Positions 1-10,031 of a stretch of DNA of 64,000 bases are shown one piece after another (position 1 is the stretch's first letter; each line of letters begins with the position of its first letter). The notes under the pieces are model-generated. The model saw only the letters and a list, made by a program, of their open reading frames with translations, had not been told where the DNA came from and did not search any database. A program made the position numbers and the translations under genes. This DNA comes from Puccinellia tenuiflora (taxonomy: Eukaryota; Streptophyta; Magnoliopsida; Poales; Poaceae), in contig QRDG01001725.1 of assembly GCA_012064385.1 (NCBI GenBank), positions 310,001 to 374,000 of the forward strand, read 5' to 3'.

Positions 1-788
1 CTCTAGGCTATACGCAACCCAATTGTGGAAAAATATTTGGTATCTTGTTAAGAAAATGGTTGACCTTTTCCCTATGCAAGATTCTGCCTAAAACTTATCT
101 TTTCTCAAAAACCAGCCAAATGATTTTTCCAAAGGGAGGGGAGCACCTAGACACCAGCACAAGGCATACCTGCACCACTGGGAGAAACCTTGGCCAGAAC
201 AAAAATGTTTTACTTGTCCAAACAGCAAACCATAGTTTTGGCCAGTACTGTTTTTTGAAAATTCTGGTCGGGCCAACTTTCGAATTTGCAAAATGTTTGT
301 TCAGCAAAGTTGTAGCCCTTAGTTTTTGGCGCAAAGTGACGCGATCATCATCTCGTTTGGGGCTCTGAGCAGAGAGAACGATGTCGATGCCGACATTGGC
401 ATGGACAGGACCATGCCAGGAACGGCATGGACATGGCCGTGGGCGCCGCCCGATTGTGGTCACCGGCGTCCTGCTCCCCCGCCCGCACCAGCACGCCCCC
501 AGCACCCCTCATCACCCTCCCCACCTCTCCGCACCACGCGTCGCCGGCAGAGCAACCGGACGGCGGCCGCGTTGACGCGCCAGGCGCTAGCCGACGCACC
601 GCCCACGCACTGTGCCGCCGGGACCCCCTCGTCAGCGCCTCCTCCGCCGAACAGACCGGTCCGTCGCCGGGGAGTGACCACCGTGCAGCTTCCTGTGCCA
701 CCGCCCCCTCAACGCTCCGCCACCGTCGCCACCACGCGAGCGCGACACCTCGCCGTGCCAATTAACTCCGGCCGCGGCACGGGAGCAC

Positions 789-795
789 TATAAAA
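789..795 (+). promoter_or_regulatory. TATA box of LTR F1
   Basis: TATAAAA followed by a C-rich leader typical of grass LTR promoters. It fixes the orientation of F1 as +. Confidence 0.6.
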
Positions 796-2094
796 CCCCA
801 CCCCCGGCCACCGCTGAGCACCACACCACCTCTCCCACTCCCTCTAGCACCCCCCCCCAGCCACGAGCCCAGAAGAGCCACACCTCGCCGGAATCGAGCT
901 AGCCCGAGCCGCACTGGCCGCAGCACGATTCGCGCACCACAGCCCTTCCCCGATCGATTCCTCCCACTCAGAGCACCCCTGGATCATGGCGATGACGAAG
1001 CCGTGCTCGCCAGGGTGATTGGTGGCCAGGAACGCCGAGTCCGTCCACGACCGCAAGCTTCCGCCGCCGGAGAGGAAGCTCTGCTGCCGCCCGAGCTCGC
1101 CGTGATCCGCGAGTTCGTGGACGAGCTGCGCCAACTCTCCCCGAGCCCGTCTGCTCCCTCTCCTTCCCCTCCCCCTTGCCCCAGCCGCCGCAAGCCGCCA
1201 CCGGTGAGTCGCCGGAGCCTCGCCGTCCCTCCCTCTGTTCCCGCGATTTCAAAAAGAAAAGAAAACGATTCGGGATTGGTACTGACTGGTGGGACCCCAT
1301 GTCAGGTTTTTGAACTTTTCGAACCGTTTTCCTAATTAATTTTCTGTTTATTTTTCTGTTAAAAATAGGCAGATTATGGGTGAACTTTGGGAGTTAATAA
1401 CTCCCTCAAAAATGCTCAGAAAAATGTGAAACCAATTTTGCTGGCTTTGTTATGAAATTCTCCTTCCATTGGGACCAGAAAATAAAATTTTGTAATTTAT
1501 TTCCTTTGGATTTTATCCGATAACCTAGGAGGGGTTTTTGACGCTATTTCGTGTCTCTTTGAATAGATTCCGACCGTCCCGACGAAATAGGAGTTGTTCC
1601 CGAACCCGAAGGCAAGCCATCAACCCAATCTCAAGCTTGGTCGAACTTAGGAGTTGTTGATTGCTGATTTAATACCTGCTGCATCTCACATGTCATATTG
1701 CATGTTAAATTATTGCACCCCCTATTACTTGTCCGTGCAACACTCACATTCCCGGGGCAATGGCTGGTGTTACCGCCTTAGTCAAGGGAATGGGGAAAAA
1801 TTATTACACTGTGCGTCTCGCATTTGCGGGGCTTTGTTTGGATCTTTCCTCTTCGCCGAGGTGAGGAACCGACGAATGTCGTCTTATGATCCTCGGGGTT
1901 GGGGGCATTTGCCAAAAGAGTTATTTGCCTTGTCCCTCCGTCAAATATGGTTGGCATAGACCAACCGGACTGCGACGCTTGGGAGCTGACTTTCCATTTG
2001 GTTCTTATTGCCGAGATTGCTGACACCACGTCAGGGTAAACCTCGAGTGGAATGGATGCTCTCTCATTTTTATGAGTGCTTTTCGGTTCATTCT

Positions 2095-2212
2095 TTTGCG
2101 GTGACACCGGCCGGGTTGCCCGCCACCGTCACCCGTTTGAAATATTACGCGGTTACTTTGTGAACACTAACCCCCGAGTGACACCGGCCGGGTTGCCCGC
2201 CACAGTCACCCG
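2095..2212 (+). repeat. Two copies of the LTR minisatellite in F1
   Basis: The motif GGCCGGGTTGCCCGCCAC recurs twice, each time flanked by GTGACACC and GTCACCCG, so each unit is a near-palindrome. The same position in F2 has three units and in E nine units of a related sequence. Confidence 0.6.
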
Positions 2213-3473
2213 GGTATTACTATTTTTATTATAGCATTGTTATCTATGCTTACAAGTATTATGTTATTCGGTGCTATTGTTGTTATATACTTATATTGTG
2301 CTGCTTGATTCATGATGAAAACTAAAATAAGAATTGGACTAAGAAGATAACCACCTCCCTCGACTAGATTGAGTCACATAGTGCCACTCACCAAACACAC
2401 CTGCACAACATGCGTCGTTCACGTGGGCGAACCATGGCTGAGTATTCCATCTAGCCTCCTTTGACGCCACCCTTTTGGCAAGTTTAGTCGGTTACCTTTG
2501 TGGTCGGGGCTAGTCTTGCGAAGGTTCCGGAGCTAGGCGTCGCTCATTCGTTGGGGACGTGCCGGATTCACTTCGTCATAAGACATGGTCCTAGAGGACG
2601 TGTCGGTGGCTATACAGGGAGTGTCCGGGTGGAATAAATGGCGGTGGAAGTGTGGGTTTGTGCTGTCGCCATGATGGGTTCTAGTACTTCGGTACCGGCG
2701 GTACAAACCTAGGCTTCAGCGTATGGGAAAATGTTGCAACCTCTCGAGAGTGTAAATCTAGAATCTAGCCTTGTCCCTAGGTTATGGGACGAAGTTTGGT
2801 CCAGTCACACTAAGAGTCAGTCCGGTCGAGCAAGGAACTCACTAAATGAGACCTAGCAACAAGTGAACATGACAAACAAGCCAGAGTTGGCTAGAGGCTG
2901 GAAGGCCTAGTTGTGGTTAAGAGATTTTGAGTAAAAACATTATAGTCGTAACTCCCCTTCAAAGGTAAGCAGGTAAGTTATGTCCAACCGTTAAGCTTGG
3001 ACTCACCCTTGCAACCAAATCCATGCCATGCTACATTCTGAACTTATGCCATGCCATATAGATAGGCTTTGTTTGATTTTGGGCTAATGACTTGCGAGTA
3101 CCTCAAGTACTTACCTGGCTTCTCATGTGGCCAGACCCCGTCGCTCCCGACGCCGAGTACCCGCTGTACGAGAACTAGGAACCCGTATCCCAGGCAGGAC
3201 CCCGTGGAATAAGGCCCGTTGTTGCCACGCTACCGTCTACGTTTCCGCTGCTACTTCCGCTAGAGGCTCATGTTAGATAAATAATGTACATACTGTTGTG
3301 TGCGCCTGTTGCGCAAACGCGGGAGCCTCACCCCGTGTTGTATCTTGTAATCCGCCCGAACCCGGAGCCATAAGTATAAATTTGGTTATGCCTTGGTTAT
3401 CAAGTTGACATATATCCAGTGTTTCTGGGACTGGTATATGGGGTAGTCCGATCATCTGGATCGGGGTGCCACA

Positions 3474-5205
3474 TAAACCCACCCCTAGACCCACCGCCGG
3501 AAAGCTTGACCTAGCCGCACCGCGATGAAGGTGATGTCCTCGCTAGGGTGAGTGGTGCCTGGCATCGTCGTGTTCGTCACCGACCGCCCCTCGGCCGCCG
3601 CGGTCGACGACGCCGCTGCTCCAAGCGTCCCCACCATCCATTAGCACGTCTACGGGCGACGCCGCCGTAGCTGCCGGGAATCGCCGCCGGTGAGTCCGCC
3701 GGAGCCGGTAAGCCTCCACCCCATTCCTTTGTTTTTTTTCTTCTTTCTTTTCGCGCGTACCGGTTCGGCCAGCAGCCGCTGACCAGTGGGCCCCGCTAGT
3801 CAGGTTTTTAAACATGTCTGAAATGATTTCTGTTTTATTTTCTCTGTTTTTGAAAAGGGCAGATTCTAGGGTTATTTTTTAAAGGTTATAACTTTCTCAA
3901 AAATAATCAGAAAAATATGAATCTTTTTGCATTGGCTTTGTTTTGAAATTTTCTATCTAATGCCACTGGTTTCAAATAGTTTGAAGATCATTTTCTTGCT
4001 GAACCTTTGGATATCTTGAGAAGAGTTTTGACCCATGTTTTAAATCTTTTTAAATAGATTCCAACTATCCTATCGAAGGAGAAGTTGATCCCACAACAGA
4101 AGGCAAGCCATCAGCCCCCAGCCATCTGTTCCAACTTGTCGATGCCTTATTTTTCAATTGTATGAACGGTAGTTGCATCTCATATGCCACATCACATGCC
4201 TATTATTTCATGCTAATGATTTCATGCAAATTTATTATTGCCACCTTTATTTCCTGTAATACGATAAACTCATGTTCCGTGAGTTGAGTTTCGGTACCCC
4301 GTCTAAATACACGTTGGGTCCTGCCCAAGTGGATTGAAGCGGCTACTTTTCTGTAGAGTTGTGGCATTGCGTTGGACGGTACCATGCACCACTCCCCATT
4401 CCGGCGACGATGGACTGGGGGAACTGCCGCAGTCAATGGAATGGTGGAACGGGATCGCGTGGATGCCTCCACTAAGTTTTGTAGTCGATCTGTGGCTATT
4501 ACTGGCCGGAGGCATCTCCGCCATCGCCCGGTTGATGCTAACCCACTATGCCATTTTACTTTCCTTTACTCGACCTGTGGCTATCACTGGTCGGAGGTAT
4601 CTCCGCCATCGCCCGGTTGATTTTGCTATTTTATTTTCTTTTACTCGACCTGTGGCTGTCACTAGTCGGAGGAATCTCCACCATCGCCCGGTTGAATTTA
4701 TTCATCTTTGCTGGATTATTATGAGATTATTATTGGTCATTATAACTTGTGGACTAATGTTTGTTACCTGTTTGGTCACTAAGTATGATTCGTGTTAAGT
4801 GAGTAATCCCCTCCGTCGACTAGATTGAGTCATATAGTGCCACTCGCCAAACACCACCCGCACAACCATGCGTCGTTGAAATGGGCAGACCATAGCTTAG
4901 TAGCCTATCAAGCCTCTTTTAATGCTACCCACTTGGCAAGTCTAGTCGGTTACTGCATAGTTCTGGTCGGGGCTAGTCTTGCGAAGGTTCCGGAGCTAGG
5001 CGTTCCTTATGAGTTGGTGACGTGCCGGATTCACTTCGTCATAAGACTTAGACTGAGTGGTAAGTCGGTAGCTGCACAAGGAGTGTCTTGGTAGAGCGGA
5101 CGGCTACGGGGAAATAGGTTTGTGCCGCAGGTACCGGTGGTACAAGCTTAGACCCCAACGTGTGGATAAAAGTTGCAACCTCTCGAGAGTGTCAACCTCT
5201 GGACG
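3474..5205 (+). mobile_element. F2: second copy of the F-type LTR, truncated at both ends
   Basis: It resembles F1 from the GC-rich leader onward. Shared features are the splice-donor-like GGTGAGT near 3690, the segment at about 4800-5060 matching about 2350-2590 of F1, and GCAACCTCTCGAGAGTGT at 5175-5192 matching 2735-2752. F1 probably inserted into F2, because the F1 terminus is followed directly by F2 sequence. At about 5195-5215 F2 stops abruptly against gag sequence of another element, not against an LTR end, so that junction is a deletion or recombination point. Confidence 0.6.
4490..4697 (+). repeat. Three-copy LTR minisatellite in F2
   Basis: Three units end in CGCCCGGTTGA at 4535, 4620 and 4695 (spacing 85 and 75 bp). 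Each contains a CTGTGGCT...CCGGAGG...ATCTCC core. They are the reverse complement of the nine-copy array at 51598-52281. Confidence 0.7.
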
Positions 5206-5332
5206 TGTTCGGAAGCAGTGGAGGAGGAGCGGCTTGGTTTGCCGCAGCAGCGCGGCGCTCACCAGAAGCCTGAGTGCGAGTGGGGGAGACCGGCTTGGAC
5301 GCCGCGACGTCAGGCTTCTTCTTCGGCGGCAT
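5205..5332 (-). pseudogene. Gag N-terminus of a minus-strand gypsy element, truncated
   Basis: A minus-strand ATG at 5332 opens a reading frame starting MPPKKKPDVAASK and rich in Ala, Pro and Arg, which fits a gypsy gag start. It lies 69 nt inside the PBS at 5401-5418, the usual place for gag. After about 40 codons the sequence joins LTR F2 abruptly, so the rest of gag is missing. It belongs to an element copy lying left of the LTR at 5419-6918 and in the same orientation as element A. Confidence 0.6.
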
Positions 5333-5400
5333 GGTCGGCGAAGAACTTGAGGTAGATCTCAGCAAAGATCACGAAGTCGATGGAGACGAATCCAGCGCAC

Positions 5401-5417
5401 CCTACCTGGCGCGCCAG
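5401..5417 (-). other. Primer-binding site on the left flank of LTR 5419-6918
   Basis: Read on the minus strand, TGGCGCGCCAGGTAGG follows the LTR end CACGACA with one intervening base. This is the position of a tRNA primer-binding site immediately after a 5' LTR. I did not identify the tRNA. Confidence 0.65.
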
Positions 5418-5418
5418 A

Positions 5419-6918
5419 TGTCGTGTCTTGGATCACGGACACCGGGAGTAAAGGATACCCCCTTTTTAGGTTCGACATGGGGCGCGAAGGAGGCTGGGAG
5501 ACGCCTAATTCCGGGAGAACCTTGTCGAGACCTCCGATCTACGTACTAGCAAGCAACACAGGGACACAGGGAGTTTACCCAGGTTCAGGCCGCCCGGAGG
5601 CTAAAAGCCCTAATCCTGCATATCTGGATTGAGTGGTTTATCATGGTGCAGCTTACAGAGGTGGTTGCAGGTGAGAACCCGGGAGGTGTTGGCTAGAGGT
5701 TGAAGACGAGCAGATCCTGTCCCGGAGGAGATCACCTGTCGCTTATGCTACTCTCTTCTGGTGCGCTACCTAGCCTAGCCTCCGACTCTCTGGAATTCCG
5801 TCCCTTCCCTCAGGTGCCTCGGTCCTCCTTTTATAGGCTAAGGGGATCCCACAAAGGCACCTTTGGGGGCGGAGGGGATTTAGGCGGGAAAACCCCTCCG
5901 GGTTCTACTTATGGGGCGACATGGCCTCTTCTCGTCCAAGTATTCTTCTGAGGGGGGTTAGGTGCGGTCGCCCACCTTTTGTAGGACGGGCGGACAAAGG
6001 CTGACACCTATACCGACCGTGTTCCCCTACGGCGCCCCCATCTTCTTGTCGCCCAAGTCTTCTAGGAGCTTCCAGCCGGAGCTGGCAAGTTTATCCTCTT
6101 TGCTTGTACGGAGGCTGGAACCCGGAGGTGAGCCTGGCCTCCTGCCGGGCGTCCGGGTCCCCGGACCTCCGTGTTGTCTACCGGGTTGGGGGTGACCCCG
6201 AAAGGTTCTCCAGCCCTTCATCGTGGTTGTCGATGCCGTCCTTGCCTAGTTGCCGTGGGGCAGATGGGAGGCCCATCTGCCAGTCTTGGATCCTTACTTT
6301 GCTCGCCTTCTAGGTGGGTCCACTGGTGGTGGACCCACTTTGACCGCATCAAGGGAACCCCGTGTTCCACTGTTGCGACAGTTGCGGTGTAAAGCCCTAC
6401 TCCTTCTTGTCTAGTTATATCACGAGTGTTGGTTGTTGGAGTTCCGAACCCCTTACAATGGAGGTAGTGATTCGCCGTTTATAGTGACCTGTGCCTCTTC
6501 CCTTGGCGGGAAGGGCAACCACAATTGGCCAGGAGAAGACAAAGGAGGGTGCGTGGCTTGCTGACGTCGTCCTCTAGGATGGGTCCCTTGACAGAAGCTT
6601 TAAGCACCAAAGAGGGAAGAGTCCTCTCGTCCTTCATTCGGTCTCGCACCGTCCCAGTCTTTAATGACCAAAATGGGCAGACCGCCCCGTACGTAGCTCT
6701 CCTGCGTAATTTTGGCGTCATCTCCTCCCTCTATGGGGCAGCGACAGAGGGGCCTTCATTCGGACGCCTCGTGAGGCAGGCTTGGCGTGGTCCTTCGGTC
6801 TTGATCCACGAGTGAGCGGCGGTCCCTCACGAGGCGCATGCTAGATGATGCCGATGATGCGAAATTGTCAGCCCGCTGACAGCTGGGACAGGGGACCCCG
6901 GTTCCCGTAATCCCGACA
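5419..6918 (-). mobile_element. LTR of gypsy element A, 1500 bp, minus orientation
   Basis: On the minus strand it begins TGTCGGGATTACGGG and ends CACGACA, with proper TG...CA termini. It is bordered on the right by a polypurine tract (so it is the 3' LTR of A) and on the left by a PBS and gag start (so it is also the 5' LTR of a second copy). Its termini and polypurine tract resemble those of element C, so A and C are related gypsy elements. U3 is about 5835-6918 and R-U5 about 5419-5800. Confidence 0.75.
5829..5835 (-). promoter_or_regulatory. TATA box of LTR A
   Basis: TATAAAA on the minus strand within GCCTATAAAAGGAGG, about 1.08 kb from the U3 start. Confidence 0.65.
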
Positions 6919-6930
6919 GTAGCCCCCAGG
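6919..6930 (-). other. Polypurine tract of element A
   Basis: On the minus strand CCTGGGGGCTAC sits directly before the LTR start TGTCGGG. Element C has CTCGGGGGCTAG at the same place. Confidence 0.65.
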
Positions 6931-7122
6931 CCCATGTCTCGACGCGTCCGCCGCAGGAGTCGATGGGGCGAATACCTCGTGATGAAGACGAGGCGGCGGA
7001 GGTGAAGAGGCTGGGGACCTATCGGCTGCCAGGACCGCTACGCCACGCGTTAAATTCCTTCTGCAGCCTGTCCCCACGATCCCCTCACCACGCATCGCAG
7101 CCGGTCCACCTTTGCCTTTAAG

Positions 7123-8526
7123 ATGGGTGGGAACCGCACTGGCTCTTTCCTTCCTCTCTCTTCGGTTTCCTTCCCCGCGCCTAGCAACTCTCCTTCTCCT
7201 CCCAATCTAATATGTGCTCCCGAAGTGCCGGCAACCACGAAGACTGCATCTGAAGGTCTGAAGCCGATGGCGGAGGCGGGCCCCATGGTGCTGGAGGCCT
7301 CCAAAATCCTTGACACGGGGGATATCGATAGAATCCTTCCACTGGTCACCGGTCCGTCCCACAAGTGCGGTGAAACCAGGATCTTTCCGGGTTCGGCCAT
7401 TGTTGAGCGGAACAAAGGCTCCGAGCAGCCGGTTTTCCTCCACTCTAACGTGGCTGGGCTCGTGCCCCCTTTCTCTGACTTCTTCTTGGCCATTCTTACC
7501 CACTACGACATCCACCTTCTCCACCTCCAGCCGAACTCCATCACAATCCTTTCCATATTCGCCTTCTTCTGCGAGGCCTTTTTGGGCGTGATGCCGTCTG
7601 GGGCAATCTTTTGCCACTTCTATAGCTTGCGGTGTACGGCGCCGGACGAGATATCGGGGAGTGTCTCCTTCCACATAGAACATTCCGCTGCGGGAAGTCT
7701 GATCCCCATGTCGATGTTGAGGAAGGTGGAGGACTTCCGCCAGCGGTGGGTGCTGGTAGATACCTGCCTCCACAAGCCATTGTACGAGCTTCCCGACGAC
7801 GTGCCGGGGAAGACGAAGGAGTGGGCCAGAGAGCCGCTCCGCGGCAGCTGCATGGAGGCCTTGGCGAAGCTGCATGGAGGAGGGTCTGACGTGCCAGATG
7901 GTGGCGAAGGAGTTCCTCCGTCAGCGCATGCCCCCCTGGAGTTCCGCAAGCGGGGCCTGTGGGAGCTTGAAGGGGCTGGCGACCGAATGCGGCTACGCGG
8001 CCTCCCAATTGATGAGGCAACGCTCGGGTATGCCTCATGGGTCCTGTTTGGGTCAGGGAAGATTCTTGACCTCCACGGGGAGACCCGTCCCCTATACGAC
8101 CGATCGCGGAAGACCCGCGAATCAATCCTCTCGGCCATGCCGCAGTTTGATTGCGAGGGGCTTGTCGAGGGGGCGGTCTCGGGAGAAGCCGACGTCGGCG
8201 GCGGTGCACGCGAGGGAGGGACCCCGAGCGGACCTGGCGCAGTCCAGGGCGAAGGGGCGCGCGAGGAGGCGACCCGACCGTCTGCGGTGGCGCCTGCTGG
8301 CCTCGACTCTGAGGGCGAGGGGCGCGCGACGTAGGACCAGCGGAAAAGACCGCGGTCCCCATCACCGGAAGATGGGGGCCTCATGGGTCCTCTCTCAGGA
8401 CTTCACCGGAGAAGACTCCAGTAGCGGCTGCGGCTTTGGCGGGAGAGTCCCGCACCCACCGCACAGGCACGACGGGCGCATCCGGGACTGCCTCTGGCTG
8501 CTTCACGTCTGGGTGCAGTCGAGCAG
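7123..8526 (+). pseudogene. Antisense gene of element A, exon 1 (plant gypsy-type domain)
   Basis: This + strand coding region runs opposite to A's pol. The main frame opens at 7123, with another ATG at 7267. It encodes a region resembling the domain annotated in grass proteins as putative gypsy-type transposon (Transposase_28 family, from memory), with blocks such as VPPFSDFFLAILTHYDIHLLHLQP. The antisense gene of element C has the equivalent region. The frame shifts near 7870, returns near 7945, and meets a stop at 8332-8334, so it is probably decayed. The exon appears to end at a good donor (CAG then GTAAGC) at 8526. Its product is not known; a role in the element's life cycle is only inferred from recurrence in related elements. 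Confidence 0.6.
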
Positions 8527-8599
8527 GTAAGCCCTTCTGGCACTGATAAACTCGCGGCGGCCCTTAATTTCGGCTGATGGACTCCTCCTCCTTTTCAGG
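8527..8599 (+). other. Probable intron in the antisense gene of element A
   Basis: GTAAGC at 8527 and TTTTCAG ending at 8599 bound a 73-bp T-rich interval between two coding stretches. Confidence 0.45.
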
Positions 8600-8892
8600 A
8601 CACGCCCTGCGAAAGTCTCGAAAGCCTCGGCGGGACAGACCGCGCCCGAAGTAGCGGCCACCGGGTGTGCGATGATGGGGCCGTGGCCAAGGTCGCGAGG
8701 GCGGCCACTGCGGCCGCTGCTGCCGCGGAGGCCATAAGCCAGGAAACCGCGGCGACGGACACCGCGGTGGTGGAGGCCGCGACGACAGTGATGTCCGCGG
8801 TCATCGCGATGGCGGGAGAGCAGTCCCTCGCATCTCCATCGGAGGAGAATACGCCAGCGCCCCGCAAGGTTCCAGGCGAGGCGCTGGCCGGT

Positions 8893-9360
8893 CACTGGTG
8901 GGAAAAGGCTTATAGATAGATTTTTTATCAGTGGAGCATATCTTTAAATATGCCCCACTAGAATTTACAAGTGGCGCATTTAGAAATATGCTCCACTGAT
9001 ATTTCTTGTACTAATGGCGCATACAAAACAAAATGTGCCACGGATATTTCTGTGGGACCCATCTCAAGGGTCGTGGACAAAATATCCTGGGTTATGCGTG
9101 GCGCATATGCAAGATGCGCCATTAATGTTATGCATATTAGTGGTGCATATTGGGTAATGTGCGCCACGGATAAGCTGTGGGCCCCACTGGCCCCACCTTT
9201 GTCAGTGTTATACGTGGCGCATATTCAATATGCGCCACTGATAGGCCGTCTATCAATGGCGCATATTGCATATGCGCCACGCATATGAGGCGGGTCCCCC
9301 CTCTGAAAAGGTGGCAGACTTATCAGGGGCGCATTTTTTTCCATATGCACCACTGATAAG
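8893..9360. repeat. 5' terminus and subterminal repeats of CACTA1
   Basis: The terminal inverted repeat is followed by more than ten copies of GTGGCGCAT / ATGCGCCAC variants in both orientations, many paired as small palindromes. In CACTA elements such motifs are the binding sites of the TnpA-type protein. Confidence 0.8.
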
Positions 9361-10031
9361 CGTGCACAGATCTACAAGTTGGCAGCCCCTCCTACCTACC
9401 ACCACCATTCCATTCTTATCCATTTAGCACCCCAAACTAGATCCAGCTCGTCCTCCTCCTCCGCACCACCTCAATGTCTCCATTGTTACCTCCATTCTTG
9501 GTTGTTAAACCTACATTGCTTCATAGTTTTGCGAGCGGAAGCGTCTCCATGTTGTAGATCTACTAAACCAACTAGTTTCCTCCTGCAACATCCATCTTTG
9601 TCCACTTCTTTCTCCAACAATTCCACACTCTCTCATCGCGGACTTGGCTCGATAACGATTATACAAGGTGAGTTGTTGGAGGACATGCATGTGGATGTTT
9701 TGTGTGGCCGGCGGACGTCTCGCGTGCGATGTGCGCATGTGTGTGCATGGTCTTGTGTGTGGATGATCTACGTGTCAAGCTAGCTTGTGTGTGGTGCATG
9801 AATGTTTGCAGGTGACGAACAAGCAAGAGCATGTTGCTTGCTCCAGCGTGGTGCATGGATCTTTGCCGAAATGTTGATTGACTTCCGTTTCGGTAAATTT
9901 TTGCACTACCCATACGTCCTATTTTTAGGAGAGGTCATGCCAAATTTTTCCGGCGACCATGCATGCATGTGTGTGTGTGAGTGCATGATGGTGTGTGGCT
10001 CCAAGATACTATCTATACCGCGCAGGCAACC

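Larger units (their letters stand above)
1..3473 (+). mobile_element. F1: long LTR of a gypsy-type element, 5' end outside the window
   Basis: Non-coding LTR sequence in + orientation. It has a TATA box at 789-795, a GC-rich transcribed stretch (about 800-1250) with a splice-donor-like GGTGAGT near 1204, then AT-richer sequence ending in GGGGTGCCACA at 3473. F2 (3474-~5200) is a diverged copy of the same family, and H and E carry similar termini. Two copies of the family minisatellite lie at about 2100-2210. The start is not visible, so F1 could be a solo LTR or part of a longer element. The GC-rich part gives many short overlapping ORFs on both strands with no protein similarity I recognise. 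Confidence 0.7.

Noticed and set aside
326..1335. Several overlapping ORFs on both strands in the first 1.3 kb
   Set aside because: They lie in the GC-rich leader of LTR F1, have repetitive composition, and appear on both strands at once.
7541..8384. Minus-strand ORFs of 254 and 274 codons
   Set aside because: Shadows of the GC-rich + strand exon of A's antisense gene, which has the recognisable domain.
9379..9783. 134-codon ORF near the CACTA1 5' end
   Set aside because: Probably untranslated leader or first-exon sequence of CACTA1. No protein resemblance.
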